NCBI RefSeq assembly: GCF_000009765.2
Contig: NC_003155.5
Span: 8,961,609 to 9,025,608, forward strand
Length of the DNA: 64,000 nt
Origin: Streptomyces avermitilis MA-4680 = NBRC 14893
GTDB taxonomy: Bacteria; Actinomycetota; Actinomycetes; Streptomycetales; Streptomycetaceae
Direction of reading: 5' to 3'
Under the pieces are notes generated by a model, which did no database searches, was not told where the DNA came from, and worked only from the letters and a program-made list of their open reading frames with translations. Within the stretch, counting starts at the first letter, position 1. Every line of letters begins with the position of its first letter. Position numbers and translations under genes: made by a program. Positions 26,136 through 35,404 of the stretch are shown here, piece after piece.

Positions 26136-26822
26136 TCAGGCGCTGGTGCTGGGGTGTTCGGTCTCGTCCTGGTCGGCGCGGTCGGCCTGCTCGTGGAGGG
26201 TCTGGCTGCGCTGGCGGTAGTAGTCCTGCAGCCAGCGCCGGGAGATCCGCCCGGAGTGGAGGGGCCAGGCGATCAGGTCGGCCAGCAGCTGGGCCCAGTC
26301 GATGGGAACGCCCAGCTCGCGCAGGTAGCCGACGGCGGCGGGCAGGTGGCGGTGCAGGCCGTTGGCGCTCTGCCGGGTCAGCAGATTCAGCCGGGACTCG
26401 GCGGTGGACTCCCGCATCTCCCGCTCCCGGCCGGGGCTTGCGGTCACGGCGAGTGCGAAGGCCAGGCCGAGGCTGGTGCCGTAGGGGGGAGCGGGTGCCG
26501 GCTGCGGACTCTGCGAGGCCCCGTCCGCTTCCAGTGCGGCCTCGGGGCTGGTGTGGGTGGTGCGGGGCTGCGCGGCGATCATCGCCGCGACGGCGTAGTA
26601 GGCCCGCTGCTCGGACTCAGGTGCCTGCCTGTCATGGGGGAGCCAGGGGGCGACGAAGCGGTGCATGCGGGGCACGTCGTCGAGGGTGCGGCGCAGTCCG
26701 CTGCGCAGTGCGGTGCGGGCGCCGGGATCGTCCCGGCAGATCTGCTCGATCCAGCAGGTGTAGGCGACGAGGCGCTGGCGCCGGGCGGTAGTTGGATTCT
26801 CGGTGACGCTCTGGGTGGTCAT
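26136..26822 (-). CDS. casB: Cse2 (CasB), Cascade small subunit
   Basis: This encodes 228 residues, all helical, with a basic N-terminal half (RRQRLVAYTCWIEQICRDDPGARTALRSGLRR) typical of Cse2 small subunits, which dimerise along the Cascade belly and stabilise the R-loop. It has a longer C-terminus than the E. coli protein (about 160 residues). It lies 42 bp after cse1. Confidence 0.9.
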   Translation of the reverse strand: MTTQSVTENPTTARRQRLVAYTCWIEQICRDDPGARTALRSGLRRTLDDVPRMHRFVAPWLPHDRQAPESEQRAYYAVAAMIAAQPRTTHTSPEAALEADGASQSPQPAPAPPYGTSLGLAFALAVTASPGREREMRESTAESRLNLLTRQSANGLHRHLPAAVGYLRELGVPIDWAQLLADLIAWPLHSGRISRRWLQDYYRQRSQTLHEQADRADQDETEHPSTSA

Positions 26823-26864
26823 TCATAACCTTCCTCGGACAGGTGGTGGGCGGGTCGGGACGGG

Positions 26865-28436
26865 TCATGCGGCCGGTGTGCTCGTGGCCTTTTTGCGTAC
26901 GCCGCCGTACAGGTCGATCCGTGCGTGGGCCACCGCCTTTGCGCCGCGCTGGGTGCGGGTGACGGAGGCGGTGACGGTGTCGTATGCGTCGGTGGCCAGA
27001 CGCAGGAATGCGGTGCGGGCGGCGGCCGGGTCGAATCCGGCGCCGAGGGTGTGGCCGGTGTTGTCCAGGTGGCGGAAGCGGTCCCAGAACTCGGCCTCGG
27101 CGCCAGGCCAGTAGCGGGCGGCGGCCTCGGCCGCCCAGGTGTCGCCGTTCGCCTTCGGGTCGTTCATGTACTCGGCCCAGGCCCGCTTGACCGCGCGTTC
27201 CAGGCGGCGCCCGTACATCTCGCCGAGCTGCCGCATTCGCCCCACCGCGGGCGCGGTCGCGGGGGCCTTCTGCTCTGTGAAACCCATGACCGGGGGTGTG
27301 TCGGCGTCGACGAACTGGGTGTCCTTGGCCTGGCCTTCCTGCTCGAAACCGAGTGCCCGCACGCGCAGGTCCTCGGAGACCTCGCTCGCGTAGTCGAACA
27401 CCTTCGGGCGCTGGGGCTGTGCGGTGCCGGGCGGTTCGTGCAGGAGCAGAGCGTCCAGGTCGCGCCACAGCGCGCGCCGGGAGTCGGCCGGGCGCGGGTA
27501 GCGGTTGCCCTGCTGGCTGATCTGCCAGATCAGATAGTTGTCGTCGCGGGGGATGCGTCCGGTGCGGTACGCCCAGGTGATGTAGGCATCCCGCACCAGG
27601 CCCGGACTGTTTTCGTCGGGGACGAGGAGCAGGGCGTGCTGGGAGCAAGCGGTCAGCCGTGAGCAGGGGCCGCAGGGCAGGGGCGGGGCGGCCTCCGGGT
27701 CGGGCAGTTCCTCCCGCTCCCAGGGGCACAGATCGAAGGAGCGTCGTACCGTCACTTCCGGCGGGACCAGGCCTGCCAGGAGCGTCTCGAAGAGGGTGTC
27801 ACCCTCGGGGTGGTAGGACAGCGCGGTGCGCAGGGGGCCGGCGGTGGCGCTGGCGGTCTTGACCCCGTTGACCTCGCGGGCCGAGCAGCGGCCCGACGGC
27901 CCGTAGTAGTGCCACACCAGCAGGCTCAGCACCGCCTCCGCGGCGCTCGGCAGGTCGGGGCGGGCGTCGCTGCCGTGCCGAAACCACGCGTGGGCGTTGC
28001 CTGCCGGGCGCGTCACGATCAGTTTGTTCACCCCGGCGGTGTTGCCGCCGTCGCACTGGCCGGTCAGCCGGGCGTCCTGCATCCACGGGCGGCCCCCGTC
28101 ACGGTCGTAGAGGAAGAACCGCTGCCGGTAGCGGCCGGCGTAGGCGGTGATCCCCTCTGGGGGGAGCTGTCCGGCATCCAGGATGTTCAGGCGCCGCTCC
28201 CCCCAGTCGCCGGGCCCCGACTCGTCCAGACCCGTCACCCGGGCGGTGAGCGCGTACAGGATGCGCAGCAGTGCGGAGTGCGCGGGGGGATCGGCAATCG
28301 TGAGGGTGGCGATGTCGCCGCTGCGCAGCAGCAGGTCCCGTAGCCCCACCCGTTCGGGATGGGGGAGGGGCGCGGCATGGGTCCAGCGGACGGGGATCCA
28401 CGGTTCGTCGAACAAGTTGTACGTACTGGCGGGCAT
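26865..28436 (-). CDS. casA: Cse1 (CasA/Cas8e), Cascade large subunit and PAM reader
   Basis: This encodes 523 residues. The N-terminus YNLFDEPWIPV is the classic Cse1 opening. A cysteine set near 250-265 (CPWEREELPDPEAAPPLPCGPC, with SRLTACSQH after) matches the zinc-binding insertion seen in many actinobacterial Cse1 proteins, and a helical bundle forms the C-terminus. It reads the PAM and recruits Cas3. Its 5' leader is unusual: the 236-bp gap upstream carries a mini-CRISPR and a PAM-flanked seed match, suggesting crRNA-guided repression of this operon. Confidence 0.94.
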   Translation of the reverse strand: MPASTYNLFDEPWIPVRWTHAAPLPHPERVGLRDLLLRSGDIATLTIADPPAHSALLRILYALTARVTGLDESGPGDWGERRLNILDAGQLPPEGITAYAGRYRQRFFLYDRDGGRPWMQDARLTGQCDGGNTAGVNKLIVTRPAGNAHAWFRHGSDARPDLPSAAEAVLSLLVWHYYGPSGRCSAREVNGVKTASATAGPLRTALSYHPEGDTLFETLLAGLVPPEVTVRRSFDLCPWEREELPDPEAAPPLPCGPCSRLTACSQHALLLVPDENSPGLVRDAYITWAYRTGRIPRDDNYLIWQISQQGNRYPRPADSRRALWRDLDALLLHEPPGTAQPQRPKVFDYASEVSEDLRVRALGFEQEGQAKDTQFVDADTPPVMGFTEQKAPATAPAVGRMRQLGEMYGRRLERAVKRAWAEYMNDPKANGDTWAAEAAARYWPGAEAEFWDRFRHLDNTGHTLGAGFDPAAARTAFLRLATDAYDTVTASVTRTQRGAKAVAHARIDLYGGVRKKATSTPAA

Positions 28437-28473
28437 CGGACTCCTATCGCCGGGTCGCCGGTCACAATGAGGT

Positions 28474-28562
28474 GGGGTCTCCGCAGGCGCGGAGGTGAGC
28501 CGTGTGTTGCCCGCAGAGCGACGCGAGCCTCTCCCCGTGCCTGCGCAAGCAGGCTGAGCTGG
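28474..28562 (+). ncRNA. CreR-like mini-CRISPR (degenerate repeat, spacer-like stretch, second hairpin)
   Basis: The 29 nt at 28474-28502 match the array 2 repeat at 23 positions without gaps, retaining the CTCCGC/GCGGAG stem and the GGTGA-CCG tail. A spacer-like stretch starts at 28503. A second 6-bp stem, GCCTGC-GCAA-GCAGGC (28539-28554), lies where the next repeat hairpin would be (60 nt on). The spacer seed TGTGTTGCCCG recurs at 28628 after AAG. This fits the known class of cas-regulating crRNA-like RNAs that use Cascade with partial complementarity to repress cas promoters. Read on the plus strand, it is antisense to the cse1 leader. I found no convincing promoter for it. Confidence 0.7.
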
Positions 28563-28615
28563 CCCCCACCAGCACCAAGGCCGAACAACTTCCCCTGGAA
28601 GACGGCTGATTGAGG

Positions 28616-28642
28616 ACGCTAGCCAAGTGTGTTGCCCGTAGA
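28616..28642 (-). promoter_or_regulatory. Candidate cse1 promoter overlapped by the CreR-like target site
   Basis: On the minus strand TAGCGT (28616-28621) is a plausible -10 box, with a weak TTCTAC-like -35 about 16 nt upstream. On the plus strand AAG (28625-28627) precedes TGTGTTGCCCG (28628-28638), identical to the first 11 nt of the mini-CRISPR spacer; positions 13-15 also match and position 12 does not. Cascade bound here would cover the -35/-10 region. Confidence 0.6.
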
Positions 28643-28672
28643 AGCGGTTCTTCGTGAAGTGACTGGTAATGA

Positions 28673-31558
28673 TCAGCTGGTTTCGAGTCCGACACCGGAG
28701 ATCCGGATCGTCCGGGTGCCGTGGCGGCAGCTCCAGACCGCTGCTGCGCCATCCTGGCCCGCGGGCTGCATCCGCAGCAGGACCAGATCACGCAGCACCG
28801 GATGCTTGCCCCAGCCCGGCGGCGCCGGGTGTCCCTCGGCGCCGCGCAGCCAGGCGCCCGGCACCGGCGCCATGTGTGCCATCACCTGCCGCAACTCGGC
28901 ATGAAGCAGACCGTTTTGGTTTCCTGTGGGCAAGGGGAGGGTGCCGCCCTCATCAAGGGTGAGGGTGTTGTCCTGCTGCTCGTACAGGCACAGAACGCGC
29001 CCGCTGTCAGCCCCCAGCCGAGTGGTCAGCAGTTCCTCGGTGACCCCTGCCTCCCGGCGGCTGAGCCGCTGCAGGTCACCGGCCACGTCGGCGGGCGCGC
29101 AGATGGCAACCATGTCGGCCAGGTGCGCCTCGGCCGCCTCGTCCGCCTGCCGCGCGGAGTCCATCCGCGCCAGTTCCCGCTGTACGGCCCCCTCGAGTCG
29201 GTCCACGAAGTCCTCCGCGTACACGGCATCGATAAGCTCCTGCACGTCCCCCGGGACCGCGATCCCGGACGCGGCCCGCTCGCGCAGCAGGTGCGCTGTG
29301 CGCTGCAGCAGCCCGGCGTCGTACACGCTTCCCCAGGTGCGCGGCACCTGGGTGGCCCCGCTCTCGCCGACCGGTTCCAGGACGACCAGGCGCGGCGCGT
29401 CCTCCGGCAGCGCCCAGGGCGGGCGCCCAGAAGCGCCGCGCGCGTGGCGGCGTCCCCGGCCGGCCCGCTGCAGCAGCTGGGCCAGCGGCGCAAGATCCGT
29501 GACAATCAGGTCGAAGTCGAGGTCGAGCGACTGCTCCACGACCTGGGTAGCGACCAGGACGGATGCCGGCCGGGGCAGAGCGACATCCTGCGGCGAGCGG
29601 GGTTTGCCGTAGGCCCTTTCGCACGCGGACGTGATGTGCTGCCGGGTGTTGGCCGGGTAGCGCGAGTGCAGCAGCCGCAACCCGCCTTCACCGGTGCTGA
29701 GTTCCGGGAACGCGGCGCGCAGGTCACGGAAGGTCTGCTGGGCTTCGGCCACCGTGGTGCAGCAAACCAGCGCGGTCCCGCTCTGCGCGACGACGGGCTC
29801 AAGTGCCTCGCGCAGGGCCTGGCGGCGACCTCCGGCGCATACGGGACTGCCGGCAGCGGGCGCCGTGTCCCAGACGACAGGCAGCATCCGCACGTCCAGG
29901 GTGCGACGGCGCTCACTGTCCGTCTCCCGTGGCACGCAGACTTCGCCGGTCGCGGCGCCGGTGAACATCCAGCCCGGGTAGCACGGTTCGACGGCGGACG
30001 GTTCGAGGAATCCGGCCCCGCGGCGGTAGGCATCCACCAAAGACGAGGCTGTGCGGCCGGACAGGGTTGCGGACAGCAGGACCACCGGGGCACCGAACGC
30101 GCCGAGCCACTCCAGGAGCCGGGACAGCAGCTGATGCATCCACGGCCCGTAGGCATGCGCCTCGTCGACCACGAGCACCTTGTCGGACAGCCCGAACAGC
30201 CGCAGCGCGTTGTGCGTGAGCGGCAGCACGGCGCTCAGCGCCTGATCAATGGTCCCCGCCCCCAACGGGGCCAGCAGCCCACGCCGATGTCCGCGCAGCC
30301 ACACCCCGGCCTCGGTCACGGTGGCCGGGTCCGCGCTCACGTCGCCCGCTGCCGGCGGCGGGCCGGCGGACTGCCCGGCCCCTGCGTAAGCGGGGCTGAG
30401 CCAGGCCATGGAATGCAGCAACGTCAAGGCCCGCTCACCGCTCAGGGCACGCTCCGTGAAGGCGCTCACCCGCGGATACATGGCGTCGGCGGTGGCCATG
30501 GTCGGAAGCGCAAAAAACAGCCCCCGAGCCCCAGCCGCATGACCCAACACCGACGCCGCGTACAGGGCCGCCTCGGTCTTTCCGTCACCCGTCGGCGCCG
30601 TGACCAGCAGCAGTCCCGGCCCCTTCTCCTCGACCATCCGCGGCAGACGGGCGACAAGGTCGGCCTGGAGAGCGTTGGGTGCGAACGAGAACATCTCCTC
30701 GAACCCTTCAGCGTCGAACCGCGCCCGCCCCAGCTGGGCTCCCGCCACCAGCCCCGGAGCCGCCTTCTGCGTACGCTCCCAGTGCATATCGACCTCTTCC
30801 GGCGTCGCACGCCACCCCTTCGGCGGCAGCAGCGGGATGATCGCCTCCTCCTGGCTGGCCAGCCAGTCCGCGACGACCACCAGCCCGGCGACGATCACCG
30901 CCAGCTCGGCCGGTAGCCCCCGCTCCGGCACCGCCCACCCCCCGGTGACGCGCCGCAACTCCCCGAAATGCGCCCGGCGTTGCACCGCCCAGCCGTCCCC
31001 GCCCAGCCCGGGCTGATAGGCACTGGCGTGCGCCACTTCTTTGGCTTTGAGGACCACGCCGAAACATCCGTGATGGCCACCGAGCAATTGCGCCACCTGA
31101 TGACTCACCGCAGACCGCATCACCCGGCCGCCACCGGGATACCCCGCTTCGCCGAGCAACTGCACCAGCGCCCAGTGGGTGGCCATCTCATGACGAAACG
31201 CACGCTCCCGTTCCGCCCCCGGAGCGAACACATAGGCCGGATCGTTCCGTACGGCCGCGAACGCCTCCGGAACCTGGGCCTGAAACGGAGGAGTGATCTT
31301 CCCCAGATCGTGCAACCCCGCCCAGAACGCCAGCACCCGCCGAGCCTCGGCCACCGTCAGCCCCAGCGCCCGTGCGACCTTCTCACGCATTTGATCACTC
31401 AGCAGCACATCCCACAGGGCACCGAACACTCCCGCGGTGTCCAGCAGATGGCAGAGCACTGGGTACGGGCGCGGAAGACCATGCTCCTTGCCCCAAAACC
31501 GGGTGTCGACCGGGACATGTCCCGGCGAGACGGACTCACGCTTCATCATGACAGCCAT
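28673..31558 (-). CDS. cas3: Cas3, HD nuclease-helicase of type I-E interference
   Basis: With ATG at 31558 the product has 961 residues; Met codons at 31549 and 31546 are alternative starts. The HD nuclease domain shows H37 (CHLLDT), H83-D84 (GLHDLGK) and D231 in VVADWLAS. The SF2 helicase shows Walker A APTGDGKT (321-328), DEAH (465-468) and a motif VI-like QRAGRGRRH. It degrades DNA that Cascade has opened. It is separated from cse1 by the regulatory gap and probably has its own promoter in the 183 bp shared with the array 2 leader, so cas3 and Cascade could be controlled independently. Confidence 0.95.
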   Translation of the reverse strand: MAVMMKRESVSPGHVPVDTRFWGKEHGLPRPYPVLCHLLDTAGVFGALWDVLLSDQMREKVARALGLTVAEARRVLAFWAGLHDLGKITPPFQAQVPEAFAAVRNDPAYVFAPGAERERAFRHEMATHWALVQLLGEAGYPGGGRVMRSAVSHQVAQLLGGHHGCFGVVLKAKEVAHASAYQPGLGGDGWAVQRRAHFGELRRVTGGWAVPERGLPAELAVIVAGLVVVADWLASQEEAIIPLLPPKGWRATPEEVDMHWERTQKAAPGLVAGAQLGRARFDAEGFEEMFSFAPNALQADLVARLPRMVEEKGPGLLLVTAPTGDGKTEAALYAASVLGHAAGARGLFFALPTMATADAMYPRVSAFTERALSGERALTLLHSMAWLSPAYAGAGQSAGPPPAAGDVSADPATVTEAGVWLRGHRRGLLAPLGAGTIDQALSAVLPLTHNALRLFGLSDKVLVVDEAHAYGPWMHQLLSRLLEWLGAFGAPVVLLSATLSGRTASSLVDAYRRGAGFLEPSAVEPCYPGWMFTGAATGEVCVPRETDSERRRTLDVRMLPVVWDTAPAAGSPVCAGGRRQALREALEPVVAQSGTALVCCTTVAEAQQTFRDLRAAFPELSTGEGGLRLLHSRYPANTRQHITSACERAYGKPRSPQDVALPRPASVLVATQVVEQSLDLDFDLIVTDLAPLAQLLQRAGRGRRHARGASGRPPWALPEDAPRLVVLEPVGESGATQVPRTWGSVYDAGLLQRTAHLLRERAASGIAVPGDVQELIDAVYAEDFVDRLEGAVQRELARMDSARQADEAAEAHLADMVAICAPADVAGDLQRLSRREAGVTEELLTTRLGADSGRVLCLYEQQDNTLTLDEGGTLPLPTGNQNGLLHAELRQVMAHMAPVPGAWLRGAEGHPAPPGWGKHPVLRDLVLLRMQPAGQDGAAAVWSCRHGTRTIRISGVGLETS

Positions 31559-31741
31559 GCATAACAGCCCCCACTGACAACGCATCCTCACCTGCACGGA
31601 TACCAGAACAGATCCCAAGCAGGGCCGTAGAATCCAAGCCGTGGAACCTCAGCCGACGCGCGGGCAGACCAATTCAAGGCGAGTCCATTCGGATACCGTA
31701 AAGAACTCGCAAAGCACCTGAAGGAGGCCAGGTCAGGAAGG
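31559..31741. promoter_or_regulatory. Array 2 leader and cas3 upstream region
   Basis: This 183-bp divergent region lies between cas3 (minus) and array 2 (plus). Its last 33 nt (31709-31741) match the array 1 leader at 26 positions, ending in the shared AGGTCAGGAAGG. TTCAAG and TACCGT (about 31673 and 31693) could form a plus-strand promoter, but the spacing is short. Confidence 0.65.
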
Positions 31742-34700
31742 GTGCTCTCCGCGCGAGCGGAGGTGAACCGACACGGCTGTTGAGCCGGACGGCGCCGAGA
31801 CCGTGCTCTCCGCGCGAGCGGAGGTGAACCGGCCCGATCGAGGGCGGTGTGAGCATGAGTATCGTGCTCTCCGCGCGAGCGGAGGTGAACCGACGTCGTG
31901 GGACTGGTTGGCCGCCGCGTTGAAGTGCTCTCCGCGCGAGCGGAGGTGAACCGCAGGTCGCCAGCCGCTGCCCGGTGTCGCAGTCGTGCTCTCCGCGCGA
32001 GCGGAGGTGAACCGCCCCATGATGATTTGGCCAGGCACCCGAACCAGTGCTCTCCGCGCGAGCGGAGGTGAACCCCACTAACTCAAGACGCAATGATCAC
32101 AATCGGAGTGCTCTCCGCGCGAGCGGAGGTGAACCGGCGATGATGCCGGCGTCGACGGCGATGGGGAAGTGCTCTCCGCGCGAGCGGAGGTGAACCGTCG
32201 TTGAAGCTCATGCCGGTGCGCTTCTCCAGGTGCTCTCCGCGCGAGCGGAGGTGAACCGCCGCCCGCGCCGCACTCATCCCCGACCAGGCGGTGCTCTCCG
32301 CGCGAGCGGAGGTGAACCGCCCGTGAGCAGCCGACGTTCGGTGACCGGGGGGTGCTCTCCGCGCGAGCGGAGGTGAACCGCCGTCGATGAGCGCCTAGCC
32401 TTGCTGGAACGAGTGCTCTCCGCGCGAGCGGAGGTGAACCGTCCATGCAGCACCGCGGCGACCGCCACCCCCCGTGCTCTCCGCGCGAGCGGAGGTGAAC
32501 CGTTGGGGCAGTAGGTCAGCGAGGATGCCGAGCCGTGCTCTCCGCGCGAGCGGAGGTGAACCGGAGAACTACGACGAGATGGCCAAGAAGACCGTGTGCT
32601 CTCCGCGCGAGCGGAGGTGAACCGAACGACACGGCCGCCTTCAGCCCGCCCCAGACGTGCTCTCCGCGCGAGCGGAGGTGAACCGCCGCCCGCACCACTG
32701 ACGTGCGACGAGTGCGGGTGCTCTCCGCGCGAGCGGAGGTGAACCGGCGCGCGGGTCCAACGTCCAGGTCGTCCTCACGTGCTCTCCGCGCGAGCGGAGG
32801 TGAACCGTCCACCACGCGCTCCAGGAAGCTGGTCCCCTCGTGCTCTCCGCGCGAGCGGAGGTGAACCTGGGTGTTCGTCGGCATCCCGGTGCTCGTCGTC
32901 GTGCTCTCCGCGCGAGCGGAGGTGAACCGCTCGGCAAGTCCGGCGCCGACGCCCTCTACGAGTGCTCTCCGCGCGAGCGGAGGTGAACCGCGCAGCGTCG
33001 GGTGCTGCCGCTTCATCAGGACGTGCTCTCCGCGCGAGCGGAGGTGAACCGCAAGCGCGGTGTACACGATGTGGGGGTGGATCGTGCTCTCCGCGCGAGC
33101 GGAGGTGAACCGGTCCGCGCGGACCCGGGCGTCGGTGTCGACGCGTGCTCTCCGCGCGAGCGGAGGTGAACCGCAGTTCGGCAGCCTCCTCGGCGACATC
33201 TTCGGGTGCTCTCCGCGCGAGCGGAGGTGAACCGTGTGACGCCTGCCCCATCGCCAACGCGACGCCGTGCTCTCCGCGCGAGCGGAGGTGAACCTTCTTC
33301 GCCCCGGCCGTCCCCGCCGCCGCCTTCGTGCTCTCCGCGCGAGCGGAGGTGAACCGGCCCGCACCTGCAGACGTACGTCCAGTCCAACGTGCTCTCCGCG
33401 CGAGCGGAGGTGAACCGTCCTGGGACGCCCTCAAGGTCCCGAACGTCTGGTGCTCTCCGCGCGAGCGGAGGTGAACCGGTGGGGGAGGCTGCGGAGGCGC
33501 AGACCACGTTGTGCTCTCCGCGCGAGCGGAGGTGAACCGTACGCGTGGGGCGGCATCCTGGTGCGCACCTCGTGCTCTCCGCGCGAGCGGAGGTGAACCG
33601 GCTGCCATCGAGTCATCCCCTGCGACCCCGGGGTTCTCTCCGCGCGAGCGGAGGTGAACCGGTTTCGTACCCGAGGGCCGGGCCGATGATGGTGTGCTCT
33701 CCGCGCGAGCGGAGGTGAACCGGACATGATCGCAGCCCGATTCCTGCGGCAGGAGTGCTCTCCGCGCGAGCGGAGGTGAACCGTCCACGGACGGCAACTG
33801 ATCCCCGGCATGAACGTGCTCTCCGCGCGAGCGGAGGTGAACCGGTCAACCGCGCGTTCGGCCGCAGCCGGCTGGTGTGCTCTCCGCGCGAGCGGAGGTG
33901 AACCGCCTGACCGGCTGGCGTTCCAGGCGACGTCGACGTGCTCTCCGCGCGAGCGGAGGTGAACCGTACGCCATCGCCTGGCGTAACGCGCTCCTCACGT
34001 GCTCTCCGCGCGAGCGGAGGTGAACCGACCGTCACGTTCGACACGCGGGTCGGGTTGTAGTGCTCTCCGCGTGAACGGAGGTGAACCGGACATCCACGGC
34101 AACCCGCTGAAGCTGACCCGGTGCTCTCCGCGCGAGCGGAGGTGAACCGAAAACCGGGCGCGCCGTGCAACCTGACGGCCCGTGCTCTCCGCGCGAGCGG
34201 AGGTGAACCGATCAGCAGCATCGCCAAGGCCATCGTGGCGGGGTGCTCTCCGCGCGAGCGGAGGTGAACCGGAGCCGGAGGCCCGGCAGACCGCCGTCGC
34301 CGAGTGCTCTCCGCGCGAGCGGAGGTGAACCGTCCGCCCGAAGAAGGACCGCAGTACCGCCCCGTAGTGCTCTCCGCGCGAGCGGAGGTGAACCGGCCCT
34401 CAACAGGCCGTCAACCGAGCACGCCAAGTGCTCTCCGCGCGAGCGGAGGTGAACCGACGGACAAGGGCATCACCGTCCTTTTCACCTCGTGCTCTCCGCG
34501 CGAGCGGAGGTGAACCGGAGACCCTTGCGAAGACCAGGCGTGCCAGTGCGTGCTCTCCGCGCGAGCGGAGGTGAACCGTCGCGGTGCCGCCACAGCGACG
34601 GTCGGGCGCCGTGCTCTCCGCGTGAGCGGAGGTGAACCGCTGATGCTCGACATCGCGAAGGGCATGCAGGCGTGCTCTCCGCGCGAGCGGAGGTGAACCG

Positions 34701-35383
34701 GCCGAGAACGAGCGGCTGAAGGCGGCGAAGCCGTGCTCTCCGCGCGAGCGGAGGTGAACCGGCCATGGAGTAGCCCTGCTTGAAGGCGTCGTAGTGCTCT
34801 CCGCGCGAGCGGAGGTGAACCGTCGGACACCGAGGTCAGCGCGTGGCTGCTGTCGTGCTCTCCGCGCGAGCGGAGGTGAACCGCCACCGGGGACGTAGCC
34901 GACGTCCGCCGCCCCGTGCTCTCCGCGTGAGCGGAGGTGAACCGTCGGAGCTGGCCAGGGAGCTGACCACCCGGGTGTGCTCTCCGTGCGAGCGGAGGTG
35001 AACCGCTTCCAGGTCAGCGGGAACTGGCCAAGGCTGAGTGCTCTCCGCACGAGCGGTGGTGAACCGAAGCCGGAGACCGAGCAGCAGGACCAGCCTCAGT
35101 GCTCTCCGCGCCAGCGGAGGTGAACCGTACTGGATCTTCCCCGTCCGTGACGAGCACGGGGTGCTCCCCGCGCGAGCGGAGGTGAACCGCCATGGTGATC
35201 TACCACAGCGAACTTGCGGGCGTGCTCTCCGCGCGAGCGGAGGTGAACCGGTCCGCCTCGACGGTCTGCACCGGGCGAAGATGTGTTCTCCGCGCGAGCG
35301 GAGGTGAACCGTACCCGGTTCAGTGAAGGTCAGCTGGGGCCGTGTGCTCTCCGCGCGAGCGGAGGCGAACCGACGAAGACGCT
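31742..35383 (+). CRISPR. CRISPR array 2, leader-proximal part (60 repeats)
   Basis: Sixty 29-nt repeats begin GTGCTCTCCGCGCGAGCGG and end AGGTGAACCG, starting at 31742 and last at 35344, mostly every 61 bp; a few spacers are 33-34 nt (e.g. 34333-34366). Repeats are uniform near the leader, with one GTTCTC variant at 33633, and become degenerate from about 34977, as expected distally. The sixtieth repeat is followed by 11 nt of a spacer (35373-35383), where an IS21-family element interrupts it. Confidence 0.97.
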
Positions 35384-35404
35384 TGTCGGCGACGCTTGAA
35401 ATGT

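Noticed and set aside
28474..28562. The mini-CRISPR as a mere decayed array fragment
   Set aside because: Cannot be fully excluded, but decay would not preserve the stem and at the same time create an AAG-flanked 11-nt seed match in the same gap.
28437..28627. A CreT-like toxin RNA or small toxin frame beside the mini-CRISPR
   Set aside because: No short frame with a start, RBS and rare-codon signature was convincing; the seed target lies at the cse1 promoter side, which fits cas regulation better than a toxin-antitoxin RNA pair.
31674..35050. Similar repetitive frames (SPPLARRA, HLRSRGEH) on the minus strand of array 2
   Set aside because: Same artefact of repeat translation.
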